Under the pieces are notes generated by a model. That model worked only from the letters and a program-made list of their open reading frames with translations. It had not been told where the DNA came from and made no database searches. Below are positions 1-8,088 of a stretch of DNA of 64,000 nt, piece by piece (the stretch's first letter is position 1; every line of letters starts with the position of its first letter). A program made the translations under genes and the position numbers. Where the stretch lies: assembly GCF_017254835.1 (NCBI RefSeq), contig NZ_JAFKCW010000001.1:558001-622000 (forward strand), read 5' to 3'. The stretch comes from Algoriphagus aestuariicola. Its GTDB lineage: Bacteria > Bacteroidota > Bacteroidia > Cytophagales > Cyclobacteriaceae.

Positions 1-319
1 CGCCTGACATGGAATACATTTTGGCGGCGGAGTTGATGATCTGGTCTATAGCTACCAGAGAGAAATTGAATGTCATGAACTCAATGATTGGCTTCAGTCC
101 GCTCATCGCAGCGCCCACGCCCAAGCCAGCAAAGCCCAACTCGGCGATAGGGGTGTCGATCACGCGCTCTGGACCGAATTCGTCCAACATCCCCTGGGAT
201 ACTTTGTAGGCACCGTTGTACTCGGCTACTTCTTCACCCATCAAAAAAACGTTCTGATCACGTCTCATTTCCTCGGACATCGCTTCTCTCAAAGCTTCCC
301 GAAATTGTATTTCTCTCAT
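1..319 (-). CDS. pdhB: Pyruvate dehydrogenase E1 component, beta subunit (5' part; cut by window edge)
   Basis: The first 106 residues are visible; the gene runs off the left edge with no stop. The start ATG is at 319-317 and reads [18 protein letters not shown]. The segment [19 protein letters not shown] followed by [20 protein letters not shown] is the hallmark N-terminus of the transketolase-like E1 beta chain, with the conserved Glu of the thiamine diphosphate site in GEEV. With the alpha subunit it decarboxylates pyruvate for acetyl-CoA synthesis in the cytoplasm. Family identity is clear; a branched-chain 2-oxoacid E1 beta is the only real alternative. Confidence 0.9.
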   Translation of the reverse strand, partial: MREIQFREALREAMSEEMRRDQNVFLMGEEVAEYNGAYKVSQGMLDEFGPERVIDTPIAELGFAGLGVGAAMSGLKPIIEFMTFNFSLVAIDQIINSAAKMYSMSG

Positions 320-378
320 TGCTTAAGACAAAATTTTGGCTCGTAAAAATAGAAAGGAATCGGGCAAAAGCAAAAGCC

Positions 379-397
379 GCCGGATTCTTTATCCGGC
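379..397 (-). terminator. Probable intrinsic terminator after the aldehyde dehydrogenase gene
   Basis: A perfect 7-bp stem (GCCGGAT / ATCCGGC) with a 5-nt loop lies just after the dehydrogenase stop. On the minus strand it is followed by a T-rich tract (GGCTTTTGCTTTT). Confidence 0.55.
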
Positions 398-404
398 AAC
401 GATT

Positions 405-1775
405 TCAGCCCAGATACACGGTCTTGGTGTTGACAAATTCGAGGATGCCATTGCGGCCCAGTTCCCTTCCAAAGCCTGATTTTTTGATCCCGCCAAACGG
501 AAGCGCGGGCTGAGAAGCCACCATGGCGTTAAGAAATACTGCTCCGCTGTCGATTTGGGCAGCCAATTTTTCCCCTTTTTCCAAATCAGAAGTCCAGAGG
601 GATCCCCCCAAACCAAACTCTGTCGCGTTGGCTAATCGGATCGCTTCTTCCGTCGTTTTGACTTTGAAAACCAACGCAACCGGGCCAAAGAGTTCCTCCT
701 TAAACGCAGGAGATTCCTCGGGAATATCTGTCAAAACTGTGGGACTAAACTGTGCACTTCCTTTTTTGGGCTTCTGTCCGCCCAGGAGAACGGTCGCACC
801 GAGATCTACCGACTTTGTAACTTGAGCATAAAGCTCTTCCGCCAGATCCGGCCGGGCCATGCAGGCAAAGTCGGCGCTTTCGTCCAAAGGATCGGCCATC
901 TGGAGCAGGTTGATCTTTTCCGTAAATGCCTCCATAAAGGGCTCGAAAACCTCTTCCTCGATGATGAATCGCTTGGCGGCGATGCAACTCTGACCAAAGT
1001 TGACCATGCGGCCTTTGACGGCAGTCTCGGCTGCTTTTGCTATGTCTGCATCGGCCAGGACGATAAATGGATCACTGCCGCCTAGCTCCAAAAGTGACTT
1101 TTTGATGTTTTTTCCAGCTGCTGCCGCTACTGCGGCGCCAGCTTTCTCGCTTCCGGTCAAGGAGACAGCCTTGATTTCATCATTGTCCAGCAGAGCCAAA
1201 GTGGCTTTAGAATCGATGAGGAACGTTTGGAAAACGCCCTTTGGAAATCCTGCTTCCGCAAAGATCGACTCAATGGCCAAGGCGCATTGGGGAACGTTCG
1301 AGGCGTGCTTTAAAACACCCACATTTCCAGCCATCAGCGTCGGTGCGGCAAAGCGAAACACCTGCCAAAAAGGGAAGTTCCACGGCATCACCGCCAATAT
1401 CGTCCCCAAAGGCTGGTGGAGGAGTTTGGCTTTTTTGCCATCAGGTAGATTGATGGTTTCCGGAGCGAGGAAAGTTTCGGCGTTTTCGGCGTAGTAGTCG
1501 CATGCCCAGGCACATTTTTCGACCTCGGATCGGGACTCGCGGATCACCTTGCCCATCTCGGCGCTGATGAGGCGAGCGTAGTCTTCTTGGTTTTTGCGAA
1601 GGACTTCTGCCGCCTTCTTCATCAAAGAAGCCCTCTCTGCAAGTGGCACTTTTTTCCAGCTTTCAAAGGCTGAGGCGGAACCTGCGACTTTGGCGTCGAT
1701 TTGTTCCTGCTTCAAAAGGTCATATTCCCCGAGGAGTTCTGAGGTCCACGGGTTGATCGATTTGATTTTGCTCAT
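405..1775 (-). CDS. NAD(P)-dependent aldehyde dehydrogenase, succinate-semialdehyde dehydrogenase type
   Basis: A 456-residue ALDH-superfamily enzyme that oxidises an aldehyde to the acid in the cytoplasm. The PWNFPFW cofactor-site motif is near residue 131, the general base Glu is near 230 (LLELGGSDPF) and the catalytic Cys is near 264 (FGQSCIAAKR). The N-terminus (INPWTSELLGEY) resembles the YneI/Sad group of succinate-semialdehyde dehydrogenases, but the substrate is inferred. The frame is open 10 codons further upstream; the ATG at 1775 was chosen because it overlaps the stop of the upstream rhodanese gene as ATGA, which implies coupled translation. Confidence 0.88.
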   Translation of the reverse strand: MSKIKSINPWTSELLGEYDLLKQEQIDAKVAGSASAFESWKKVPLAERASLMKKAAEVLRKNQEDYARLISAEMGKVIRESRSEVEKCAWACDYYAENAETFLAPETINLPDGKKAKLLHQPLGTILAVMPWNFPFWQVFRFAAPTLMAGNVGVLKHASNVPQCALAIESIFAEAGFPKGVFQTFLIDSKATLALLDNDEIKAVSLTGSEKAGAAVAAAAGKNIKKSLLELGGSDPFIVLADADIAKAAETAVKGRMVNFGQSCIAAKRFIIEEEVFEPFMEAFTEKINLLQMADPLDESADFACMARPDLAEELYAQVTKSVDLGATVLLGGQKPKKGSAQFSPTVLTDIPEESPAFKEELFGPVALVFKVKTTEEAIRLANATEFGLGGSLWTSDLEKGEKLAAQIDSGAVFLNAMVASQPALPFGGIKKSGFGRELGRNGILEFVNTKTVYLG

Positions 1776-2167
1776 TTTTCTATGGGTTTTCCGGCGTCCT
1801 TCCACGCGGTGATCCCTCCATCCAGCATGTGGACCCGCTTGAAGCCAGCCTTTTCAAGCAAATCAGCGGCCGATCTGCTTTTTTTGCCGGTTCTGCAGTA
1901 GATGAGGTAAGTGTTCTTTTTGTTCAAAGCTTCGATTTCGCCGGCGAAATTTTCACTGAGAAAGTTGATGTTCAAAGCGCCATCGAGATGCCCATCAGCG
2001 ACCTCTTCCGGAGTTCTCACATCTACCAGCACCACGTTTTTCTTGGTGAGTTTTTTCTCAAAATCCGTTACAGAAAGGACGCTAATGGAGTCTTTTTTAG
2101 CCGATTGTGCAAAGGTCGCTGCGCTAATCAACATCAAGGCGAATAGAAATAACAGTCGGATTTTCAT
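1772..2167 (-). CDS. Exported rhodanese-like domain protein
   Basis: A 131-residue protein with a clear signal peptide (MKIRLLFLFALMLISAATFA, cleavage near AFA-QS), so it acts in the periplasm. One rhodanese domain follows, with VLVDVRTPEEVADGHLDGA and an active-site Cys near residue 91 in the loop CRTGKKS. Such single-domain proteins bind a sulfane sulfur on the Cys; the acceptor is unknown. The gene ends in a 4-bp ATGA overlap with the aldehyde dehydrogenase, so the two form an operon, although no shared pathway is obvious. Confidence 0.88.
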   Translation of the reverse strand: MKIRLLFLFALMLISAATFAQSAKKDSISVLSVTDFEKKLTKKNVVLVDVRTPEEVADGHLDGALNINFLSENFAGEIEALNKKNTYLIYCRTGKKSRSAADLLEKAGFKRVHMLDGGITAWKDAGKPIEK

Positions 2168-2237
2168 GGGTTCGGGTTGACTAAGCGGTCTAGGTCTGCC
2201 ATATTGAACCGAAAATTTACCCCCTTTCGTTTCAAAA

Positions 2238-2741
2238 ATGCCCCAAAAGATAGGATTGATTTCAGATTCCCACAGTTACATCGATCACACAACGCTCTCC
2301 CACCTGCAGGATGTAGATGAGATCTGGCACGCGGGTGATATCGGGCTGAGCTCGGTGATGGCGGCCTTGCCGAGCGGTAAAACTATTCGGGCCGTATTCG
2401 GAAATATCGATGACCTGGAGGCACAGCAGGCCTATCCGGAGTGGCTGGACTTTGAGCTTGAGGGAGTGCGGGTGCAGATGACTCATATTGGGGGAAAACC
2501 ACCCCGTTACGCCAAAGGCGTGAAGGAGCGAATCCTGTCATCTGGTGCCCGACTTTTCATCTGTGGTCACTCGCACATCTGCAAGGTGGAATTTGACCCG
2601 GCATTAAACTGCCTCTACATGAATCCCGGCGCGATTGGACAGCAGGGCTTTCACCACATGAGGACGATGTTGCTTTTTGAACTGGAAGCTGGAAAAGTCC
2701 AAAACCTGCGCGTGGTCGAACTTGGGAGAAGAGGTGTATAA
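2238..2741 (+). CDS. YfcE/MJ0936-type metallophosphoesterase
   Basis: A 167-residue calcineurin-like phosphodiesterase. The dinuclear metal ligands are all present: D10 and H12 in ISDSHS, D34 in HAGDIG, N56 in FGNIDD, H83 in MTHIGG and H111/H113 in GHSH. MNPGAIGQ is the usual C-terminal family signature. The length is normal for the YfcE/Vps29 group, whose members hydrolyse simple phosphodiesters; the physiological substrate is unknown. It is divergent from the rhodanese gene. Confidence 0.9.
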   Translation: MPQKIGLISDSHSYIDHTTLSHLQDVDEIWHAGDIGLSSVMAALPSGKTIRAVFGNIDDLEAQQAYPEWLDFELEGVRVQMTHIGGKPPRYAKGVKERILSSGARLFICGHSHICKVEFDPALNCLYMNPGAIGQQGFHHMRTMLLFELEAGKVQNLRVVELGRRGV

Positions 2742-2789
2742 GGAAGCTGCTTTTTCAAGTCAAAGCCTTTATTTTAACCTCAAATCGAA

Positions 2790-2809
2790 ATGTCGGGTAA
2801 ATGTCGGGT
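2790..2809 (+). promoter_or_regulatory. Two direct repeats ATGTCGGGT with 11-bp period upstream of the first HTH-membrane gene
   Basis: ATGTCGGGT occurs at 2790-2798 and again at 2801-2809, one helical turn apart, 75 bp before the chosen start at 2885. The same arrangement stands before the paralogue at 3915. Conservation in a non-coding flank and helical spacing suggest an operator, possibly autoregulatory. That role is inferred. Confidence 0.45.
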
Positions 2810-2884
2810 GAAAACCGAGTCCCGTACGTCCTTTGTCAAAAATCGATAATAGAACTTGCCATGGTTAAACAAAACCTATTTCAT

Positions 2885-3691
2885 ATGAAACAACCAGAAT
2901 TGGGCAAGAAGATCTCTGAACTGAGAAAAGCCAAAGGACTCACGCAGGAAGAACTCGTGGAGAAATGCAATCTAAACGTGCGGACGATTCAGCGTATCGA
3001 ATCGGGAGAAGTGACCCCGAGAAGTTATACCGTAAAGGCTTTGTTTGAAGCCTTGGATTACCGTTGGGAAGAGGTGAAAAGCGGCTTTACCGATGAAGAA
3101 CGCAAAGTCCCCACCTACCTCTATTTTACCTTCGCTGCGGGCTTGGTTTTTTTCTTTCTGGCTTTTTTCGAGATAGGAATGGAGTACGAGTGGATCGAGG
3201 AGGGGAAAGTTCAGAACGCCAATTCTTTCCTGTTGGTGAAAATCGGGACGTTCCTGACCTACGCGGCCTTTATCTACGGTTGGATCCGGCTGGAGTCTTT
3301 TATCCCCAACCAAGTCTTGAAAATCGCCCTTTGGACCATGCTGGGCGCTAATGTGATTTGGTACGCGGTCGACTGCTTCGGCCTGATCACCGGACAGTGG
3401 GTGATGGAAGACTACTATCTCGTCAAGCTGAGTTCCTTTGGACTGTGCTATGCCTTTTTGGGAGTCGGTTATCTTTGCTACAAGCGGCTTTGGTCAAACA
3501 TTCCGCAGATCATCGGGGCGCTGGGTGTGATAGCAGGGATCCTAATCTTTTCGGGAATTGGCGTGATCTTCGGTTTGATTCCCTTGACGCTATTTGAGGT
3601 CGGTCAGCTCGGGATGATGATCTGGGCCATAAACCATATCGGGAGAAGCTCTTCTCCCGATTCTGCCTTTTCTACTGAATTGCAGTCTTGA
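2885..3691 (+). CDS. XRE-family HTH regulator with C-terminal membrane domain (paralogue 1)
   Basis: A 268-residue protein. Residues 1-62 form a Cro/C1-type helix-turn-helix (KKISELRKAKGLTQEELVEK, then NVRTIQRIESGEVTPR). After a short linker there are about six to seven hydrophobic membrane segments. It is probably a membrane-tethered DNA-binding regulator; the signal it senses is unknown. The frame is open upstream to 2801, but the ATG at 2885 matches the start of the neighbouring paralogue exactly. The final residues (PDSAFSTELQS) are nearly identical to those of that paralogue. See the finding on tandem duplication. Confidence 0.85.
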   Translation: MKQPELGKKISELRKAKGLTQEELVEKCNLNVRTIQRIESGEVTPRSYTVKALFEALDYRWEEVKSGFTDEERKVPTYLYFTFAAGLVFFFLAFFEIGMEYEWIEEGKVQNANSFLLVKIGTFLTYAAFIYGWIRLESFIPNQVLKIALWTMLGANVIWYAVDCFGLITGQWVMEDYYLVKLSSFGLCYAFLGVGYLCYKRLWSNIPQIIGALGVIAGILIFSGIGVIFGLIPLTLFEVGQLGMMIWAINHIGRSSSPDSAFSTELQS

Positions 3692-3776
3692 TTTTCTCCT
3701 TCACCACTTTTAGGATCGCAGGATTTTTTGGTTGGCAGTCGAGGTTTTTAAAAATGGGATAAGGAGGTATTGCACA
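3672..3776 (-). pseudogene. Relic of the menD 3' end
   Basis: Read on the minus strand, this stretch ends in KVVKEKIKTAIQ then TAG, matching the end of the intact menD (KLVKEKIKTAIQ, TAA) at 4720. Twenty-eight in-frame codons (3758-3672) align with the MenD C-terminus, and similarity may continue to about 3776, where it is preceded by a stop. It overlaps the 3' end of the upstream HTH gene just as menD overlaps the paralogue. The simplest reading is a remnant left by tandem duplication of the regulator together with the menD tail. Confidence 0.75.
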
Positions 3777-3819
3777 CTAATGCTTAAGTTTATTTTTCTT
3801 GTTTCAGTCTCAAGGCGGA

Positions 3820-3839
3820 ATGGCGGGTAAATGTCGGGC
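3820..3839 (+). promoter_or_regulatory. Period-11 direct repeats upstream of the second HTH-membrane gene
   Basis: ATGGCGGGT (3820-3828) and ATGTCGGGC (3831-3839) repeat the pattern found 1030 bp upstream before the first paralogue, at the same distance from the start codon. This is a candidate operator. Confidence 0.45.
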
Positions 3840-3914
3840 CAAATTCAGGATAGTTTCGTCCCAAGTTAAAATACAATTGAAGATATTGCCATAGTCGATA
3901 AAAAACAGCAACTT

Positions 3915-4739
3915 ATGAAACAACCTGAATTGGGCAGAAAGCTCGCAGAGATGCGAAAGGCAAAAGGATTGACCCAGGAGGACTTGGTCGCAAAGTGTAA
4001 CCTAAGTGTCAGAACCATACAGCGTATTGAAGCAGGAGAGGTGGTACCTAGGGGATATACGATTCGAGCCCTGTTTGAAGCCTTGGAAATGGATTGGAAT
4101 AAAACGGGAGTTGATCAGCAGCCTTTTTTTCTAAAGGAGCTTCCTTCTTCCCTGAAAAGCTCGATTTATTTTTCGTTTGGGGCAGGGGTGTTATTTCTAT
4201 TGGCTCTGATTGTCCAAACTCCTTTGGATTTCAAAATCACAGCTGGATCCAAGGACGTTGGATTCGAGTTGTATTTTTTGATTAGGCTTGCCGCTTTAGT
4301 TTTCTATTCGATTTTCATGACGGCATTTGTGAAAATTGCCACTCATTCAAATAACCTTCCTTTGAGAAATGCTTTTTGGCTGATGCTTGTGAGTTTTTTT
4401 GTCGGCTCGTGTGCCGATGTCTATCTATATTACCTTTCGGCTTTGCCCTACAATTTGGTTGGTGGAATTATCGCTTCCGTCGCTTTTGGAGTAGTCTATT
4501 TGTTTTTTGGATTCAGCTTGACAAGGTTTGAACTGACCATGAAGTCAGTCGCACAGCCATTGGGAGTTTTGGGGATTGTCTCTGGTTTCCTTTTTATAAC
4601 AGTAGTTGGGGCGGTTTTGGGTGTTTTTACGATGATCGCCCTCTACATCGGTCTTTTGTATTTCCTGATTTGGTTTGTGAAAAACTCTAGTGAGACTGCT
4701 CGTCCCGATTCTGCCTTTTTTACTGAATTGCAGTCTTGA
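3915..4739 (+). CDS. XRE-family HTH regulator with C-terminal membrane domain (paralogue 2)
   Basis: A 274-residue paralogue of the protein at 2885. The first 62 residues are nearly the same helix-turn-helix (RKLAEMRKAKGLTQEDLVAK, SVRTIQRIEAGEVVPR). The membrane half has diverged strongly in sequence but keeps the hydrophobic segment pattern, and the C-terminus PDSAFFTELQS is conserved. The 3' end overlaps the end of convergent menD by 20 bp. A conserved DNA-binding half with a diverging membrane half suggests a common target with different inputs; this is inference. Confidence 0.85.
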   Translation: MKQPELGRKLAEMRKAKGLTQEDLVAKCNLSVRTIQRIEAGEVVPRGYTIRALFEALEMDWNKTGVDQQPFFLKELPSSLKSSIYFSFGAGVLFLLALIVQTPLDFKITAGSKDVGFELYFLIRLAALVFYSIFMTAFVKIATHSNNLPLRNAFWLMLVSFFVGSCADVYLYYLSALPYNLVGGIIASVAFGVVYLFFGFSLTRFELTMKSVAQPLGVLGIVSGFLFITVVGAVLGVFTMIALYIGLLYFLIWFVKNSSETARPDSAFFTELQS

Positions 4740-6402
4740 TTTTCTCCTTTACAAGTTTGAGAACTTCCGCATTTTTTGAACTGGAGGTCTCGATTTCCAG
4801 AATTTTTGGGAAAAGACTCGGTTCGTAGAAGTTCTTCAGTGCGGTTTCTAGTTCTTCCTGATTTTTTGCCAAAGTATATCCAAAACCAAACTCCTGCGCC
4901 AGATGGGCAGCGTTCAGCTTTTGTCTGGTTTCGAAAAACTCCTCCAGTTCAGGTTGCTTGGCCGGTCCGTCGATGAGCCGGAATATGCCGCCCGCGTGGT
5001 TGTTCAGCAGGACGATCCGTAGATTGGGCATCGCGTAATTGTGCCAGAAGGCGTTGCGGTCGTAGAAAAACGCCATGTCTCCTGTGACTAACGTGACCGG
5101 GTCTTTGGTAGTGAAAGTACAGCCGACTGCCGTGCTATTTGAGCCATCGATACCGCTTGTGCCACGGTTGCAGATGATTTCTTGGTCCCTTTTTCCGAGA
5201 AAATTCACATAGCGCACAGCCATGGAGTTTGCCAGATGGAGTTTGGAGGCTGCCGGGATTTTTTCCAGCAGAAAATGCAGCGCGGGGTACTCCCCAAAGT
5301 CCGAGGCTTGGAATATGGCGGGAAGTGCTGCTTTTGATTTTTCCTCGAGGATTTTCCACTTGTTTGAATAGCCTTCATCTTGGATAGGGAGGTGTTCTTC
5401 CAGCCAAGCGAGAAAGTCTATGGGCGCGCAAGCCAAGATCCGAGTCAAATGCTGGAAAGTATCCCTCGAATGACCGTCCGATTGGATATGCCAGTGTGAG
5501 GCATCCGATTTTCTAAGAAACTGTTTGAGGCTTTTGGAGATGACCGATTGACCAAAGGTTATGATCAAGTCGGGAGCGAGGTCGACCTGCTGGCTATCGT
5601 CACCTAGCCAATGGTCGTGAAGTGTGAGGGTATGGTCGCTCTGCAGGTTGGAGATCACATCCGTCACGACAACAACGTTTTTACTGCTCGCCAACTGGTC
5701 CAGGAGCTTTTGGATCCGGGGATTCGGGCGCTGTTGTCCCGGCACGATCAGCAGTCTTTGGACATCAGTAAGCCGGTTTTTGATATGCTTTAGACTTTCT
5801 TCAGTGAGCTGGCTATAGCTGGAAATCGGCGTGAATTCGCGGGGATGTTCTGGATATTCGAATTTTTCTCCCTCCAGAGGATAGAAAGGCTCGCGGAGCG
5901 GAATGTTGATATGGACCGGGCCAGCTGGAAATTGCTTGGCTAGATTGATGGCTTCGTTGACGATTCGTCCGGCATGCCAAGTCTGCTCAACAGCGACAAA
6001 GGAATCAGGAAAGCGGAAGCTTTTCTTTACGTGCTTTCCAAATACTTCCTCCTGATGGATCGTCTGTCCGTCCCATTGGTCTATCCACTCCGGGGGCCGA
6101 TCTGCAGTGAGAATCAGCAAGGGCACACGCTGGAAATACGCTTCGGCAATCGCCGGATAGTAGTTCAGTGCTGCGGATCCGGAGGTGCAGACTAAGGCCA
6201 CCGGCTGTCCGAGTTGCTGGGCCATGCCGAGTGCGATAAAGGCCGCTGAGCGCTCGTCAGAGATCGTGCGCGAGTGGATGTCCGGATGCCTGACAAAGGC
6301 CAAAGTCAAGGGCGCACAGCGTGAACCTGGCGAAAGGATGGCGTTTTCGATTCCTTTTTTGGCGCAGATGGCCACTAAGTCGAGGATGGGTCGGATGATC
6401 AA
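4720..6402 (-). CDS. menD: 2-succinyl-5-enolpyruvyl-6-hydroxy-3-cyclohexene-1-carboxylate synthase
   Basis: A 560-residue thiamine diphosphate enzyme of menaquinone synthesis that joins isochorismate and 2-oxoglutarate. Near the start are ILSPGSRCAPLTLAF and ISDERSAAFIALGMAQ, then LLILTADRPPEW and DGQTIHQ. The C-terminal cofactor domain has NRGTSGIDGSNSTAVG, VTGDMAFFYD and LLNNHAGGIF. The frame is open for 20 more codons, but the TTG at 6402-6400 gives the expected N-terminus (IIRPILDLVAICAKKG) and overlaps the menF stop as TTGA. That supports a TTG start with coupled translation. It converges on the HTH gene with a 20-bp overlap. Confidence 0.93.
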   Translation of the reverse strand: MIIRPILDLVAICAKKGIENAILSPGSRCAPLTLAFVRHPDIHSRTISDERSAAFIALGMAQQLGQPVALVCTSGSAALNYYPAIAEAYFQRVPLLILTADRPPEWIDQWDGQTIHQEEVFGKHVKKSFRFPDSFVAVEQTWHAGRIVNEAINLAKQFPAGPVHINIPLREPFYPLEGEKFEYPEHPREFTPISSYSQLTEESLKHIKNRLTDVQRLLIVPGQQRPNPRIQKLLDQLASSKNVVVVTDVISNLQSDHTLTLHDHWLGDDSQQVDLAPDLIITFGQSVISKSLKQFLRKSDASHWHIQSDGHSRDTFQHLTRILACAPIDFLAWLEEHLPIQDEGYSNKWKILEEKSKAALPAIFQASDFGEYPALHFLLEKIPAASKLHLANSMAVRYVNFLGKRDQEIICNRGTSGIDGSNSTAVGCTFTTKDPVTLVTGDMAFFYDRNAFWHNYAMPNLRIVLLNNHAGGIFRLIDGPAKQPELEEFFETRQKLNAAHLAQEFGFGYTLAKNQEELETALKNFYEPSLFPKILEIETSSSKNAEVLKLVKEKIKTAIQ

Positions 6403-7616
6403 GCGCTTGGTTTTTGGATGAACTTGCCGATGATCTGACACTTGAGCTCCGTTTCTTCCCATTCTTTTTCAGGATCAGAATCTTCGGTCACTCCCGCTCC
6501 CGCATACAGCGTCGCAAAGTCCCCATTGAGGGAGGCGGTTCGGAGGTTGACGTAGATGGAAGTTTCTTCCTGAATGTTGACCGGACCTATGAATCCGGCA
6601 AAGAACGAACGATCAAAGTCCTCATTTGCTTGTAAAAATTCATGAGCCTCTTTTCTCGGCATGCCACACACCGCCGAAGTCGGATGCAAAAGATCCAACA
6701 TCACGGAGCCCAGCTGGGGAAATCCAGTGGCCTTCATGTCCACTTTGAAATCTGAGCGAAGATGGAGGAGATTTCCGGCCATCACGGTTTTTGGTCCATG
6801 CTCTTCGTACTCCCTGAGTCGGATTTTCTTGAAACAGTCCACAATATACCTACAGACCAAGGCTTGTTCTTCAATTTCCTTTTGTGTCCAAGCAGCCGAT
6901 TTTAGAGGGTTTTCGCCCGATGCCGGCTGAGTTCCTGCCAAGGCCATCGTATAAAAATGGTCTCCTTTGGTCTCAATCAATACTTCGGGGCTTGCTCCGA
7001 TCCAGGTGCCACCATGGGGTATGTGAAAAAAATTAACGAAAGAATTGGGATAGGCTTCGAGCATTTTGAGAAAGGCCTTAGCCAGATCAAAATCTTCGGA
7101 TACCGAGATCCTCTTTGTCCTAGCTGGGACCACTTTTTCCAAAGTTCCCGCCTCAATTGCAGCTATTCCGTCCTGGACGAGTCTGATAAAATGCTCTTTG
7201 CTTTGTGATTCGATTTCGCTGGCGTTCTTCGACTCGGACTGTAGCCTTATTAGCTGGGCTATTCGGGATTTGGCGGACTTTTCAGTTTCGCCAGCTTGAC
7301 TTTTTATCCACTGAGGTGAGTCTTCTGCGTCAAACTCCTGATCGAGTTGCAGGCTGAAGTAGTAGCTTGACTTGATGAAAAAGGCCTTTTTGTCCTCTTG
7401 ATCCGCGAAAGGATGGACGATAAATCCCGATGGAAGATTTTCGAAATTTAAGCTGACCCGCTCAGGTGTTTCACTGTCATCCAGCAAAAACTCCAACTTT
7501 TGGGACTTGGGTTTCCGCCAGATGGCGAATGAACTGCCCGATTCCAGACCTTTGAGAAAAAGCAGGTCGAGGAATTCTGACTGGGAGGTGGGTGTTGAAG
7601 CTTCGGTGTAATTCAT
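6399..7616 (-). CDS. menF: Isochorismate synthase
   Basis: A 405-residue chorismate-using enzyme that makes isochorismate, the first committed step to menaquinone. The C-terminal chorismate-binding domain carries PTSAVCGMPRKEA, FDRSFFAGFIGP and LYAGAGVTEDSDPEKEWEET, all typical of isochorismate synthases rather than anthranilate synthases. Its start overlaps the hotdog thioesterase stop (ATGA) and its stop overlaps the menD start (TTGA), so the three genes form one coupled operon. Confidence 0.93.
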   Translation of the reverse strand: MNYTEASTPTSQSEFLDLLFLKGLESGSSFAIWRKPKSQKLEFLLDDSETPERVSLNFENLPSGFIVHPFADQEDKKAFFIKSSYYFSLQLDQEFDAEDSPQWIKSQAGETEKSAKSRIAQLIRLQSESKNASEIESQSKEHFIRLVQDGIAAIEAGTLEKVVPARTKRISVSEDFDLAKAFLKMLEAYPNSFVNFFHIPHGGTWIGASPEVLIETKGDHFYTMALAGTQPASGENPLKSAAWTQKEIEEQALVCRYIVDCFKKIRLREYEEHGPKTVMAGNLLHLRSDFKVDMKATGFPQLGSVMLDLLHPTSAVCGMPRKEAHEFLQANEDFDRSFFAGFIGPVNIQEETSIYVNLRTASLNGDFATLYAGAGVTEDSDPEKEWEETELKCQIIGKFIQKPSA

Positions 7617-8035
7617 TTTTTCTCCAAAATAGCCATGGTGATCCGGCTAATGCAGCACAATTTTTCGCCCTCGTCAAAGATTTTTATCTCCCAGATTTGG
7701 GTGGATCTACCTAGATGGATAGGCTTTGCAATTCCTTTCACTAGTCCATCATTCACAGCTCTTACGTGGTTGGCATTGATCTCCAAGCCTACGCAAGTTT
7801 GTTTGGATCGGTCCAGCGTGAGAGAAGCTGCAAGGCTGCCCAAGGTCTCCGCCAGCGCTACACTAGCACCGCCATGTAACAAGCCCATGGGCTGCTTGGT
7901 TCGGTGGTCAACGGGCATACTTGCTTCCAAATAGTCCTCACCAATGGCAGTAAACACTATTCCGAGATGGTTGATCATGGTATCCTGCCGCGTTTGGTTA
8001 AGCTGGTCTAGGGAAGGACTTGAAAGAAAAACCAT
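7613..8035 (-). CDS. Hotdog-fold thioesterase, probable DHNA-CoA hydrolase (MenI type)
   Basis: A 140-residue PaaI/EntH-like hotdog protein. The signature PMGLLHGGASVALAETLGS contains the conserved HGG and the catalytic acidic residue of the helix; VGLEINANHVRAV follows. Members hydrolyse aryl-CoA thioesters. As first gene of a menF-menD operon, it most likely releases 1,4-dihydroxy-2-naphthoate from its CoA ester. This is a context-based inference, and a general thioesterase is possible. The start ATG leaves about 20 residues before the conserved NHLGI segment, as in relatives. Confidence 0.82.
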   Translation of the reverse strand: MVFLSSPSLDQLNQTRQDTMINHLGIVFTAIGEDYLEASMPVDHRTKQPMGLLHGGASVALAETLGSLAASLTLDRSKQTCVGLEINANHVRAVNDGLVKGIAKPIHLGRSTQIWEIKIFDEGEKLCCISRITMAILEKK

Positions 8036-8073
8036 TAAAATTCGGGTTAAATGAAGTTTATTTGGGTTGCGGA

Positions 8074-8081
8074 CAAAAATA
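8074..8081 (-). promoter_or_regulatory. Candidate -7 box of the men operon promoter
   Basis: On the minus strand the bases read TATTTTTG, a perfect match to the Bacteroidota -7 consensus TAnnTTTG, 38 bp before the thioesterase start. No clean -33 TTTG is visible at the usual distance. Confidence 0.4.
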
Positions 8082-8088
8082 AAGAAAC

